A stretch of DNA of 52,552 bases from JADLEX01 sp964586775 (GCA_964586775.1 CAZPJD010000073.1:1-52552); one strand, 5' to 3'; shown: positions 1-9,334, counted from the stretch's first letter. Numbers and translations are program-made. The notes: generated by a model not told the origin, from the sequence alone.

Positions 1-424
1 ACGGCCACGCGGTCGTGCCCACAACGAAAAACGCAACGCAAAGGCGCCGGTCGAAATCGCTCATCCCCGATCGCGCGAGACGGCGATTCCAGAAAAACGC
101 CGTCAGCCAAACGGCGAGCGAGAGCGAAATGGTGCGCGTGAGGTGCAGACCCCACCAGAAATCGTGCGTGACGAGCCGTGCGACAAAGACGAAGGGGACG
201 AGCATGAGGCTCAGTCCCGGCGCTTTGTCGGTGTACGCCTTGCCATCCGCCACGGCGAGGTCGGTGGTCTTGGCGGCATAGGGACCCAAGGAGAGCGTCC
301 CCGCCTCGACGACGCGCAGTGCCGCCGCGTAACGCGACATGACGTTGACGCCCACCGACCGATTCGCCGGAAGCGCCAGCATGATCGCGAAGAGCGCGAA
401 GAGAAGGATGTCGGCCCGTTTCAC
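1..424 (-). CDS. GT-C-like polytopic membrane protein, N-terminal part (runs off the window)
   Basis: Reading leftward from a GTG at 424 gives an open frame of 141 codons with no stop before the window edge, so only the N-terminus is present. It begins VKRADILLFALFAIMLALPA, a short basic n-region and a first membrane segment. A loop follows with the motif YTDKAPGLS, and then a second hydrophobic stretch. The Y-[ST]-DKAPG loop is typical of bacterial GT-C/PMT-type membrane glycosyltransferase-like proteins, where the first periplasmic loop carries the donor site. It diverges from the glycosyltransferase cassette starting at 510, with 85 bases between the two starts. Family assignment rests on the motif and topology only, and specificity cannot be told. 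Confidence 0.6.
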   Translation of the reverse strand, partial: MKRADILLFALFAIMLALPANRSVGVNVMSRYAAALRVVEAGTLSLGPYAAKTTDLAVADGKAYTDKAPGLSLMLVPFVFVARLVTHDFWWGLHLTRTISLSLAVWLTAFFWNRRLARSGMSDFDRRLCVAFFVVGTTAWP

Positions 425-509
425 GCAGCCCGCCGTCCAGAGAGTGATCCGGAACTTAGCACAGCATCGGCGCTTGTTTAACGCCGCGCCTCGATGCCAA
501 TATCGCGCC

Positions 510-2642
510 GTGCCGACACTGCTGGCCCTTGGAAAATCGATCGCGCTCGTCGCGCCGCTCGCGTGGGCCGCGCGCGAATTCGCACGACGCGCGACGGATG
601 GCGAAACCCTCGCCGTTCGCGTCGCCGCGTTGCTCGTCATGTTCTATACCCTCGCGGTGATCGGCGCGGGGTTGCTCGGCGTGGCGGGCTTGTTGGGCTA
701 TCTCCCCCTGCTCGCGTTCTCGTGCACCGCGATGGTCGTCGCACGCGCACTGCGGCGGTTTTCGCCTCCGCTCAATGATCCCGCTCAATGCGAGAACGCG
801 GTGCGGCCAACAAGTTCGATCGGCGACGCGATGCTGCTCGCGCTTGCGTGCGCGGCTGTCGTCGGCGCGGTCTTCGCGGCTTTGCCACATCCCGCCTTCG
901 AGTACGACGCGCTCACCTACCACCTGCATTTTCCCGCGCAATGGCTGAACGCCGGGAGGATCTTCCTCATCGAGACGCCTTTCGGCGACGCCGCGCCCGA
1001 ATACGTCCCCGCAAACGGGAGCCTGTGGTTCGCGTGGCTGCTCGCCCCGTGGCGCGATGGCCCGTGGCCCGCGGCGCGTTTTGCGTTTGCCGGAGTCGAC
1101 GCGCTGGCGAAGTTCGGCCAGCTCCCCTTCGCCGCGCTGCTCGCCGCATCGATCGCGTCCCTCGCCGAAACGCTCACGGAGCGAAAGGGCGCGGCGGTGC
1201 GCCCGGCCGCGCTCGCGCTGCTCGTCTCCTGGGTGGTCTGGCAGAGCGCGACACCCGGCGTCGATCTCATCTTCGGGGCGTGCGTCGTCTCGTCGCTTGC
1301 GTTCGGAGCGCGTTGGGCGCTCGCAGGATCGCGCGGATCGGCGGTGTTGTGCGGCGTGTCGCTCGGGCTTGCGCTCGGCACCAAATTCGTCGGACTCGTC
1401 TATCTGCCCGTCGTCCTCGGCGCACTCGTCGCGTGGAACGGGCTCCGGCGGCCGCGCGCGGCGGATGTCGCCGGGTTCGTCATTGCCGCGTTCGCACTCG
1501 GAGCGCCGTGGTATCTGCGGAACTGGATCGTCGCCGGGAATCCGCTGTTTCCCGCGCATGTGTCGTTTGCGGGCATCGAGGTCTTCAGCGGCGTATACGC
1601 ACGCGACGCGATGACGGCGAGCGTGTTCCGCGTCCCCACGCCGGGCGCGGCGCTGGTGGTGGCGGCGCACACGTTTGGTTATCCGCTGTTCTTCGCGGCT
1701 CTCGCGTGTTCGATTCGGGGATTCCTCGCGGCCCGAACCTCTCGCGCATGGCTCGTCGCGGCGTTGATTGCCCCGATTGCGTTCGTTTGGCATTTCCTCG
1801 CGGTCCCCTATAGCTCGCAGGACCGTTTTCTCATCTGGGCCGCCGCACTCGCGTTCGTTCCGGCGGCGATTCCCGCAAGTTCCGTTCGTTCGCGGATGTG
1901 GACGGCCGTGGTGATCTCCGCCGTTCTCGCGCAGTCGTTCGGGCCTGAAGTGGCGACGATACTGTGGGACACCCCCGTCGTTTTTGTCGGTCACTTTCGC
2001 GTCGAGTCCATCCTTCCCCTGACGGCCGCGTGGGCGTTCTTCGTCGCGGCGATCTTTTCCGCGCCTTACGCGCGAATGCCGAAGCGAAGCTCCATCGCCG
2101 CGCGGCTGGCGGCGTTTGCCGCGGGGGTCGTCTTCATCGCTATCGCGGGATCGGCCGTGCGCGTGCCCATGTCGTCGCTGCGGGAGTTGCCGCTGGATGC
2201 CTACGCGCGGATCTGGGCCGAGAGACCGGGCGCGCTCGCATACGCCGGACGAAATCGGCCCTTTCACCTCGCCGGACGCGACGGCCGCACGCGCGTGGAG
2301 TGGGTTCCCGTGGACGGACGCTACGACCGGGCGTTTCACGACGTCATCCACGAGCAGGCGCTGGGCGGCACGCTCGACCGCGCACGCGACAAGTCCCCGT
2401 GGCGATACGCGACGCCCGATCAAGAAGCGTGGCTCGCGGCCTTTCTTCGATCCGAGGCCGAATGGCTCTTTGTCGAGACGCTCGGCCTTGAGGAACGTCG
2501 GTATCTCGGCTACGACGAGCAGGGATTTCCCGTGGAACGCGCGTGGGCGCTTGCGCGACCGGACGTCTTCGAGCCGGTTCTCGCGGCGCCAACCTACGAA
2601 CTTTATCGGGTGCGCTCCGCGCCCCGGATGACGCACGAATGA
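510..2642 (+). CDS. GT-C family polytopic glycosyltransferase (ArnT/PMT-like)
   Basis: A 710-residue integral membrane protein with about ten or more hydrophobic segments and a soluble C-terminal tail of roughly 100 residues. The first long loop holds EYDALTYHLHFPAQW (D133 in YDALTYH), the acidic-aromatic loop characteristic of GT-C enzymes that use polyprenyl-phosphate sugars. The frame is open upstream to 339, but residues before the GTG at 510 are Arg-rich and unlike a membrane protein, and they would overlap the divergent gene. I therefore chose GTG 510, although its ribosome binding site is weak. The stop overlaps the next start (ATGA, 2639-2642), which argues for co-translation with the DUF2723 gene. 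It probably transfers a sugar from a lipid carrier on the periplasmic side; acceptor unknown. Confidence 0.7.
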   Translation: MPTLLALGKSIALVAPLAWAAREFARRATDGETLAVRVAALLVMFYTLAVIGAGLLGVAGLLGYLPLLAFSCTAMVVARALRRFSPPLNDPAQCENAVRPTSSIGDAMLLALACAAVVGAVFAALPHPAFEYDALTYHLHFPAQWLNAGRIFLIETPFGDAAPEYVPANGSLWFAWLLAPWRDGPWPAARFAFAGVDALAKFGQLPFAALLAASIASLAETLTERKGAAVRPAALALLVSWVVWQSATPGVDLIFGACVVSSLAFGARWALAGSRGSAVLCGVSLGLALGTKFVGLVYLPVVLGALVAWNGLRRPRAADVAGFVIAAFALGAPWYLRNWIVAGNPLFPAHVSFAGIEVFSGVYARDAMTASVFRVPTPGAALVVAAHTFGYPLFFAALACSIRGFLAARTSRAWLVAALIAPIAFVWHFLAVPYSSQDRFLIWAAALAFVPAAIPASSVRSRMWTAVVISAVLAQSFGPEVATILWDTPVVFVGHFRVESILPLTAAWAFFVAAIFSAPYARMPKRSSIAARLAAFAAGVVFIAIAGSAVRVPMSSLRELPLDAYARIWAERPGALAYAGRNRPFHLAGRDGRTRVEWVPVDGRYDRAFHDVIHEQALGGTLDRARDKSPWRYATPDQEAWLAAFLRSEAEWLFVETLGLEERRYLGYDEQGFPVERAWALARPDVFEPVLAAPTYELYRVRSAPRMTHE

Positions 2643-4537
2643 CGCCGCTTGAAACACCGCCCGATCGCGACGCACCGGCCACGCACCGCCGCCTCGCCGT
2701 GGTGACGTTTTTCGTCGTCTTCGCGCTCTACCTTGCGGGGCTTTGCCCAACCATCCACCTCGGCGACTCGGGCGAACTCGCGACCGCGACAGCCACGCTC
2801 TCGGTGCCGCACGTTCCCGGCTATCCCGTCATGGCGCAGGCCGGATTTGCGCTCTCGCGCGCGCCGATCGGCTCGCTGGCCTTTCGCGCGAATCTGTACT
2901 CGGCCCTTTGCGGCGCGCTCGCATGCGCGCTCGTTTTTGTGCTGCTCACGCACCTCGGCACTCGCCCCGCCGGGGCGTTTGCGCTCGCCGTCGCATTCGG
3001 CGCGGCGCACACGGTGATGGAAGAGAGCCTGAAGATCCGCACCTATCCGCTCAACGCCGCGTTTGCCGCGTTCATGCTCTGGCGTGCGCTGCGTTGGCGC
3101 GAAACCGGCGACCGACGTGAATTGATGCTCGTCGCGTTCGCGGGCGCGATCGGGCTCGGCAACCACCAGATCGTCCTCGCGTCGGGCGTCGCCCCGGCGG
3201 CGATCGTTGTTGCAAATTGGCGGCGGCTGCGCGCGCGCGACCTCGCCTGGATGCTCGCCGTTGGAATCGTCGGGATCAGCGTCTACGCATACCTGCCGCT
3301 GCGCGCGATGGCGGGACCGGTGCTCAACTGGGGCGATCCCTACAACGCCGAGCGCTTCTTTGCGGCTCTCACGCAGCAGCAATATGCGCATAAGATGCTG
3401 TCCGCCGATTGGGGGCCGAAAATCCGGATGGCGGGCGTGATTCTGAAAAGCCTCGCGACCGAAGCGGGCCTCCCCGTCTTCGCGCTCGCCGCGATCGGCG
3501 CGATTCAGCTCGCGAAGATCGATCGCGCGCTGCTCGCCGGGCTTGCGGGAGTCGTTCTCGCGACCATCGCCTTGCGCGTCAACTACATCGGCGAAGACGA
3601 GTTCCATCAGGTGCTGCGTTACACGAACTGCTGCACACTGATGGTGGTGATCACCGCCGCCGTGGGACTGCGCGAGGTCTTCACCCGGTCGCGCGCCGTG
3701 TTCGGACTCGCGCTGGCCGCGCTCGCGGCGGTGTACCCTATTGCCGCGAACTTCCCGGCGGTCGATGTTTCGCGCCACCGCGTCGCCGAGGATTTTGCCA
3801 AGGCGGCGCTCGCGTGGCCCGAGCCCGGCTACGCGCTCGCGGTGGGCGGCGACAATAACGTCTTCCCGCTTTGGTTCTATCAACGCGTCGAACGATACCG
3901 GCAAGACGTCGTGTTGCTTCCGCGCTCGGGATTCGACACCGACTGGATTCAGGCCGAGGCCGCGCTGGCCCTGCCCGCGGGGACCGACCGCGTTCGTCCC
4001 GAGTATCGCACCGTTCCGTTCCCCGTGTTCTATTCGACCATCGAGAACCTGCGCGCAATCGGCATCCCGGTCTATTCGCTGTTTTCCACCACCGCCGATT
4101 CCTCCGAGGCCGCCGTGTGGACCGATTGGTCCGCACGCGGCGCGGTCGTCCCGTGTGGGCTGGGGTTTCGCGTCGACGGCCTCGCGTGCGACGACTCGAT
4201 CTGGCGGCGGTTGCCGATGTCGGGCTACGTCGAGCCTGCAATTCCGCGCGACCACCACACCCGCGCGTTGCTCGACAATGTCGTCCATCATCAGCTACTG
4301 CGTTCGCAGTCCGCGCGGCAGGCGGGCGATCTCGACGCGGCGCTCGCCGCGGCGCGCATTGCGTCGGCCGCGTTACCCGACGATGTGCGCGCCGCGCTGA
4401 CCGGTTACGTGATGCTGATCGAAATCGGGCGCATCGACGAGGCGAACGTGCTCGCGGCCGAACTCGTTCGGCGTTTCGGCGACGACCCGAAGGTGCGCGC
4501 CGTTCTGCGTGCGGGGTCGCAGGGGGAGACGCCGTGA
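2639..4537 (+). CDS. DUF2723 (TMEM260-like) membrane glycosyltransferase
   Basis: 632 residues. After one membrane segment the first periplasmic loop carries GDSGELATATATL followed by VPHVPGYPV (D43, E46, H58, P60, G61), the signature of DUF2723. The eukaryotic relative of this family, TMEM260, is a protein O-mannosyltransferase. About ten hydrophobic segments follow, then a soluble region. The last 85 or so residues are helical and Ala-rich with TPR-like spacing. The start is fixed by the ATGA overlap with the upstream GT-C gene, and the stop overlaps the next start as GTGA (4534-4537), so the four genes form one translational chain. Family assignment is good. Protein glycosylation as the role is inferred from the family and the neighbours. 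Confidence 0.75.
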   Translation: MTPLETPPDRDAPATHRRLAVVTFFVVFALYLAGLCPTIHLGDSGELATATATLSVPHVPGYPVMAQAGFALSRAPIGSLAFRANLYSALCGALACALVFVLLTHLGTRPAGAFALAVAFGAAHTVMEESLKIRTYPLNAAFAAFMLWRALRWRETGDRRELMLVAFAGAIGLGNHQIVLASGVAPAAIVVANWRRLRARDLAWMLAVGIVGISVYAYLPLRAMAGPVLNWGDPYNAERFFAALTQQQYAHKMLSADWGPKIRMAGVILKSLATEAGLPVFALAAIGAIQLAKIDRALLAGLAGVVLATIALRVNYIGEDEFHQVLRYTNCCTLMVVITAAVGLREVFTRSRAVFGLALAALAAVYPIAANFPAVDVSRHRVAEDFAKAALAWPEPGYALAVGGDNNVFPLWFYQRVERYRQDVVLLPRSGFDTDWIQAEAALALPAGTDRVRPEYRTVPFPVFYSTIENLRAIGIPVYSLFSTTADSSEAAVWTDWSARGAVVPCGLGFRVDGLACDDSIWRRLPMSGYVEPAIPRDHHTRALLDNVVHHQLLRSQSARQAGDLDAALAAARIASAALPDDVRAALTGYVMLIEIGRIDEANVLAAELVRRFGDDPKVRAVLRAGSQGETP

Positions 4538-6228
4538 CGACGGCTCCGCCGCCCCCAAAGTCGAGCCCGGCGATCGTCGGGGCGATCGTCATCGTCAGTC
4601 TTTGCTTCGCCGCGTACGCGACCACGCTGCAACGCCCGTTCTTCTTCGACGACATCCCGTTCATCGTGAACGAGACCGCCCACCGCGATCTTGCGAATGT
4701 CGGGTCGTTCTTCGCCACCGATCAACACCGGCTCTACCGCCCCGTGCGTTCGTCGGCCTATGCCCTCGCGTACGCCGTGTTCGGGCTCGACCCGCTCGCG
4801 TACCGCCTCGTCGCCATCGCGCTGCACGCCCTGTGCTGCATTTTCATCGCGGCCATCGCCTTCGAGTCGGGCGTCGGCGCGGGCGCGGCGCTGCTCGCCG
4901 GGCTTGTCTTCGCGTTGCATCCCGTCCATGCCGATCGCGTCGCCAACACCACCGCCGCGTTCGATCTCGTGGGTCTCGCGCTCGGCTACGCGGGGCTGCT
5001 CGCGCTCATCCGTTATGCATGCACGTCTTCCCGCGCTGCACTGGGCCTCGGCGTCTTCGCCCTGTTCGCCGGACTATTCGGCAGCGAGGAGTGCGTGACG
5101 ATCCCCGCGCTGTATTTGGCGTGGGCATGGACGATCGGTCGTGACGCGCCGCGACGGCGCATGGCACTCGGTGCGGTCGTGTCGATCGTCGCCGCCGTCT
5201 TCTACCTCGTCGTTCGAACGATCATCCTCGGTCAGGTCGCGCGCACCGGCGTCGCGCTCGTCCCGGCGTTCTTCGACCGCATCGCTGCCGGCGCGATCGC
5301 GTGGTGGTATGGCGCTCTGAAAATCATCTTCCCCTTCTCGCTGCGCCCCGCTTATGGATTCACCGTCGAGACCGCGCCGCAAGCGCTGCTCGTACTCGTC
5401 ATCCCCGCAACCGCGCTTGTGGCGTGGGCCGTCTGGCGCACCCGTCATCGGCGTGGCCTGACGGCGTTCGCTCTGCTCTGGGCCGTGTTGGCCTTCGTCC
5501 CCTTCGCCCAAATCATTCCCACCGATACAGTCATGGCCGAGCGGTATTTCTACGCACCCCTCGGCGGCGCGGCTTTGTTCGCGGCCTGGGCGTATGACCG
5601 GGCGCGGCTCGACGTCGCCTCGCCGATGCGCTCCGTCGCGAGCGTTTTGGTGGTTGCGGGACTCATGGCAATGGCGTTCGCCACCGCGCATCGGGGATAC
5701 GTGTGGGCCGACGAGTCCCGCCTGTGGGCCGACGCCTACGCAAAGGACGATCGGGCCGCGATCACCGTGCTCAATCACGCCAACACGCTGCGTGATGAAG
5801 GTAAGCCCGAATTGGCGTGCGAACTTTATCCGCGCGCCGCGTCGCTCGATCCCTGGCGGCACGAGCCGCTCGTCGGTGTGGGCGAATGCATGGTCAGGCG
5901 AGGCGAACTCGACGACGCCATCGCGACCTACCAAAAGGCCAACCGATTGTCGCCCGGCGCGCGCGGGCCGCTGGAGGGGCTGTGTCAGGCTCTCGCGATG
6001 AGCGAACGGTTCGATCCCGCGACGCAGTGCGCGCGACACCTGCTGGAAATCGACCCCGATTCGCTTGTGGGGCCCTATGTCCTTGGCTATAGTGCGTGGC
6101 GCCAAGGCCGTATGGAAGAAGCCCGGGAAGCCCTCGAAGCCGCCGCGCGCTCGCCGCGCGGACCCGAGAACACGGTGCGGGCCGCGGCCGAACTCCTCGA
6201 TCGAATCAATTTGGACTGGACCCCATGA
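4534..6228 (+). CDS. TMTC-like membrane glycosyltransferase with C-terminal TPRs
   Basis: 564 residues from a GTG overlapping the previous stop, preceded by a strong AGGGGGAG. The first loop contains RPFFFDDIPFIVN (D39, D40) and then LYRPVRSSAYALAY, with a downstream H residue pattern. This is the layout of the TMTC family, eukaryotic O-mannosyltransferases that combine a GT-C membrane domain with TPRs. About ten membrane segments span residues 12-385. The soluble C-terminus (about 405-555) has three to four TPR units, for example around GKPELACELYPRAASLDP and GELDDAIATYQKANRLSP. TPRs in such enzymes usually engage the protein acceptor. It ends in ATGA with the family-2 glycosyltransferase start. 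Assignment to GT-C plus TPR is firm; orthology to TMTC is tentative. Confidence 0.7.
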   Translation: MTTAPPPPKSSPAIVGAIVIVSLCFAAYATTLQRPFFFDDIPFIVNETAHRDLANVGSFFATDQHRLYRPVRSSAYALAYAVFGLDPLAYRLVAIALHALCCIFIAAIAFESGVGAGAALLAGLVFALHPVHADRVANTTAAFDLVGLALGYAGLLALIRYACTSSRAALGLGVFALFAGLFGSEECVTIPALYLAWAWTIGRDAPRRRMALGAVVSIVAAVFYLVVRTIILGQVARTGVALVPAFFDRIAAGAIAWWYGALKIIFPFSLRPAYGFTVETAPQALLVLVIPATALVAWAVWRTRHRRGLTAFALLWAVLAFVPFAQIIPTDTVMAERYFYAPLGGAALFAAWAYDRARLDVASPMRSVASVLVVAGLMAMAFATAHRGYVWADESRLWADAYAKDDRAAITVLNHANTLRDEGKPELACELYPRAASLDPWRHEPLVGVGECMVRRGELDDAIATYQKANRLSPGARGPLEGLCQALAMSERFDPATQCARHLLEIDPDSLVGPYVLGYSAWRQGRMEEAREALEAAARSPRGPENTVRAAAELLDRINLDWTP

Positions 6229-6908
6229 AGCTTTCCGTCATCATGCCCGTCTACAACGAACGCACCACGATCGAGGAGATCGTCGGACAGGTGCTCGCCA
6301 TCGACCGCGACAAGGAACTCATCATCGTCGACGACGGCAGCACCGACGGCACGCGCGAGATTCTGCGCGACAAAATCGAGGGACTTCCGGGGGTCAAGGT
6401 CGTCTACCACGAACGCAATCAGGGCAAGGGCGCGGCGATTCGCACCGGCCAAGGGCACATTGAGGGCGACATCACGGTGATTCAGGATGCGGATCTGGAA
6501 TACGACCCGCGCGACTTCGAGACGCTGCTCGAGCCGATCATCGAAAAGCGCGCCGACGTGGTCTACGGCTCCCGATTTCTCGGTCGGCATCGCGCGTTCC
6601 TATTCTGGCACTACCTGGGCAACCGGTTTCTGACCTTCGTGACCAACGTGCTCTACAACACGATGCTCACGGACATGGAGACCTGCTACAAGGCATTCCG
6701 GTCCGAGGTCTTCAAGTCGATCCACATCCGCTCGAACCGCTTCGAGTTCGAGCCCGAGATCACCGCCAAGGTCTTCAAGAGCGGTTGCCGCGTTTTCGAG
6801 GTGCCAGTCAGCTACGCCGGGCGCGACTATGTGGAAGGAAAAAAGATCACGTGGAAGGACGGGTTCGGCGCGGTGTGGACGCTCATCAAATACCGGTTCA
6901 TCGACTGA
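6225..6908 (+). CDS. Family-2 glycosyltransferase, polyprenyl-phosphate hexose synthase (DPM1-like)
   Basis: 227 residues, soluble, with a complete GT-A fold: MPVYNE at the N-terminus, IIVDDGSTDGT (D36, D37), the nucleotide/metal DxD as QDADLEYDP (D88, D90), and a C-terminal region matching dolichyl-phosphate mannose synthases (MEYC-type TDMETCYKAF, then YAGRDYVEGKKI). There are no C-terminal membrane helices, so it is the short soluble DPM1 type rather than the GtrB type. Its likely product is polyprenyl-phosphate-mannose or -glucose. That is exactly the donor needed by the three GT-C proteins encoded upstream in the same overlapping operon. The sugar specificity cannot be read from the sequence. 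The start is fixed by the ATGA overlap at 6225-6228. Confidence 0.85.
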   Translation: MKLSVIMPVYNERTTIEEIVGQVLAIDRDKELIIVDDGSTDGTREILRDKIEGLPGVKVVYHERNQGKGAAIRTGQGHIEGDITVIQDADLEYDPRDFETLLEPIIEKRADVVYGSRFLGRHRAFLFWHYLGNRFLTFVTNVLYNTMLTDMETCYKAFRSEVFKSIHIRSNRFEFEPEITAKVFKSGCRVFEVPVSYAGRDYVEGKKITWKDGFGAVWTLIKYRFID

Positions 6909-7036
6909 CTTTTTCTCCCGGACCGCGTCGCAACCGCCTGAAATAGCGGCGATTCTCACAGCCGCGGCGGCTCGCGCCGTGCGATAAATCCTGATATGGT
7001 TGCGTATTCGGCCGACCCGCACCGGAGGTCTCGCGC

Positions 7037-8452
7037 GTGCGCGTTCTGATTCTGTACCCCGCCATGGATATCGAGTGGGACCGCGTGAAGGCGTGCGAGG
7101 TCAACGTGCGTCGGCCGTCGCTCGGCCTCGGCTACCTGATGGCGATTCTGCGCGAGGCGAAGATTCCGTTCACCTACATGGACATGGTCGCGAAAAAGCT
7201 CGCGCTGCGCGACGTGGTCGCCGAACTCAAGTCCGGCGAATACACCACCGTCGCTCTCCACGCCAACAGCTCCACCAAGGACGACGTCTGCCGCATCATC
7301 GCCGCCGTGCGCGAGCACACGCGCGCAAAGACCCTGATCGGCGGCCCGGGCGGCGTGCGCGGGCGCGAGTTCATGGAGGCCGGCGCGGACTGCGTGTGCG
7401 TGGGCGAGGCCGAGGAGCGCTTCGTGCCGATCCTGCGCGCGCTGCACGGCGACGGTGATCTCGGATCGATCCTCGGAATTCTCTACAACAACGCTGCGGG
7501 AGAGATTGTCGAGACCGCCGACGCGGGCTTCATCCAAGACCTTGACGCCGTGCCCTTCCCCTGGCGACCCAAGGAGTTCGTTCCGCTCTTCGGCGAGCCG
7601 GTGAACCCGGCGGTGACGGGCACGTACATCAGCCTGATCGCCTCGCGCGGTTGCCCCTACAAGTGCACCTTCTGCTACGCGCATCAGGTGTGGGAGCACA
7701 AAGTGCGCTTCCGCTCGCCCGACAACGTGCTCGACGAGATGGCGCACGAGCAGGCCAACTGGCCCGACGCCTATTTCACGTTCGTCGACGACGTGTGGGG
7801 CCTCGAAAACGAGTGGGCGATCGAGTTTTGCCGCAAGAAGATCGAGCGCGGGCTGACGTTCAAGTGGATGTGCATCATCCACCCGCTCAGTTTCGGCAGA
7901 CGGCGCGCCGAGATCATGGAGCTGATGGCGCGCGCGGGTTGCAACTGCATCAGCTACGGCGCGCAGTCGTCGGACCCCGGCATCCTCAAGGCGATCCAGC
8001 GTTCGCCCAAGGAGCCCGCCGAGCTCGCCGAGGCCATCGCGCTGTGCCGCAAACACGACATTCTGGCGATCGTCACGTGGATCTTCGGGCTTCCCGGCGA
8101 AACGCACGAGACGGTGAAGACGAGCATCGACTGGTGCCTGGCGCACAGGCCGCACCTCGCCGACTTTCACCCGCTCTACGTGATCCCGGGAACGGCGCTG
8201 GAGAAGCAGTACGGAACCGGGCCATGCACGGTCCTGACGCCGCAGGAGGTCGAGATGGCCTGCGCCACGGGCTTCCGCCGGTTCTACCGGAATCCGGCGA
8301 TCGCGTGGCAGCTCGCGAGCTTTATCCTGCGCAAGAATCCCCGCTACATTTTGCGCATGGGCACGCCCATCAAGCGTCTCATCATTCACGCCGTCAATCA
8401 GGAAAAGACGCTGCCCGGCCACGCGCAAACCGAACAGCCTGCCGCGACGTAA
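7037..8452 (+). CDS. Radical SAM protein with N-terminal B12-binding-like domain
   Basis: 471 residues starting at GTG 7037, eight bases after a GGAGG. Residues 1-140 form a Rossmann-like domain of the cobalamin-binding type (GGPGG loop near 102-106, then GEAEERF). The usual DxHxxG cobalamin His motif is not evident, so B12 use is unproven. The radical SAM core starts at about 195 with SRGCPYKCTFCYAH (C206, C210, C213, CX3CX2C), binding the 4Fe-4S cluster that cleaves SAM. It continues with FVDDVWG and the GLPGET motif typical of the B12-binding radical SAM class. It stands alone, 128 bases after the glycosylation cassette, with no clear promoter. Substrate unknown. Confidence 0.85.
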   Translation: MRVLILYPAMDIEWDRVKACEVNVRRPSLGLGYLMAILREAKIPFTYMDMVAKKLALRDVVAELKSGEYTTVALHANSSTKDDVCRIIAAVREHTRAKTLIGGPGGVRGREFMEAGADCVCVGEAEERFVPILRALHGDGDLGSILGILYNNAAGEIVETADAGFIQDLDAVPFPWRPKEFVPLFGEPVNPAVTGTYISLIASRGCPYKCTFCYAHQVWEHKVRFRSPDNVLDEMAHEQANWPDAYFTFVDDVWGLENEWAIEFCRKKIERGLTFKWMCIIHPLSFGRRRAEIMELMARAGCNCISYGAQSSDPGILKAIQRSPKEPAELAEAIALCRKHDILAIVTWIFGLPGETHETVKTSIDWCLAHRPHLADFHPLYVIPGTALEKQYGTGPCTVLTPQEVEMACATGFRRFYRNPAIAWQLASFILRKNPRYILRMGTPIKRLIIHAVNQEKTLPGHAQTEQPAAT

Positions 8453-8486
8453 TCGGCCACCCCGATCGGATCGTCGGCATCCCGTG

Positions 8487-8515
8487 TTGTTCGGGTCATG
8501 ACGCTGTGACATAAT
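8487..8515 (+). promoter_or_regulatory. Predicted sigma-70 promoter for the LolA-like gene
   Basis: TTGTTC at 8487-8492 and CATAAT at 8510-8515 are separated by exactly 17 bases. Transcription would start near 8522, leaving a leader of about 33 bases before the ATG at 8555. The region around the -10 (GTGACATAAT) is nearly the same as in the dabA promoter at 21770-21798. Confidence 0.5.
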
Positions 8516-8554
8516 CCGCGCGCCTTCGACCGGCATTTCAACGTGGAGTGCATC

Positions 8555-9334
8555 ATGCGTCGCATTGCCCTTGCCATGGTGGTGGTTTTCCTCGCCGCGC
8601 CGATTGCGCTCGCCCAGGACAAAACGGGCGCGCAGGTCGTGGACGAGATGGTGAGCGGCATCTCGCAGGGCAACCTGCTGATGCAACTCACGATGAAGAT
8701 CGTGTCGAAGTCGGGCCAGACGCGCGAGCGAGCGCTGCGAAGCCGCATGAAGGAAGACAACGGCCTCGGCAAGTCGATCATCACCTTCGAGTCCCCCGAA
8801 GACGTGAAGGGCACGAAGTTTTTGCTCGTCGAAAACAAGGGCCGCGACGACGACCAGCTCCTGTACCTGCCCGCGCTCAAGAAGGTCCGACGCGTCGCCG
8901 GGTCGCAGCGTTCGCAGAGCTTCATGGGCACCGACTTCACGTACTCCGACCTCGAGACGCACGACGCGACCGAGGGCGAGCACGCGCGACTGGCCGACGA
9001 AAAGGTGAACGGCGCGGACTGCTACGTCGTCGAAACGACCCCCAAACCGTCGGTCAATTCCGAATACTCCAAGGTGAAATACTGGGTCCGCAAGGACAAT
9101 ATGGTCGTGGTCAAGGCCGACTTTTTCGACAAGTCCGGCGCGCAGGTGAAGGCGCTGGTGACCGACCAGCTCGACGAGTACAAGCCCGGCAAGTGGATGC
9201 CGAAGTACCTGAAGATGAGCAACCTGCAAAAAGGCACGTCCACGGAAATCTTCATCACCAAGTACCAGTTCGACGCGAAGATCGCCGACGATTTCTTCAC
9301 CGAACGATTCCTGCAGGACGAATCCCAGTTCTGA
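8555..9334 (+). CDS. Outer-membrane lipoprotein-sorting-like protein (LolA-like, COG2834 type)
   Basis: 259 residues. MRRIALAMVVVFLAAPIALA is a clear type I signal peptide cleaved before Q. The mature part is beta-rich and resembles the periplasmic LolA-like family annotated as outer membrane lipoprotein-sorting protein (for example SFMGTDFTYSDLE and KVKYWVRKDNMVV). These proteins bind lipid or acyl chains in a half-open barrel. A GTG at 8543 is in frame, but ATG 8555 is preferred because it starts the signal peptide and has GTGGAG upstream. It is followed after 12 bases by a DUF1302-like barrel. The pair often occurs with an RND/MMPL exporter, but none is present here. Role inferred: carrying a lipid between inner and outer membrane. 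Confidence 0.8.
   Translation: MRRIALAMVVVFLAAPIALAQDKTGAQVVDEMVSGISQGNLLMQLTMKIVSKSGQTRERALRSRMKEDNGLGKSIITFESPEDVKGTKFLLVENKGRDDDQLLYLPALKKVRRVAGSQRSQSFMGTDFTYSDLETHDATEGEHARLADEKVNGADCYVVETTPKPSVNSEYSKVKYWVRKDNMVVVKADFFDKSGAQVKALVTDQLDEYKPGKWMPKYLKMSNLQKGTSTEIFITKYQFDAKIADDFFTERFLQDESQF

Noticed and set aside
456..2750. A 764-codon open frame on the minus strand opposite the first GT-C gene
   Set aside because: Its translation is a low-complexity Arg/Glu-rich sequence, while the plus strand encodes a membrane protein with family motifs. The real minus-strand gene starts at 424.
6909..7036. Terminator or promoter between the glycosylation cassette and the radical SAM gene
   Set aside because: Only short GC palindromes (such as AGCCG-CGG-CGGCT at 6960-6972) and no T-tract or convincing hexamer pair were found.
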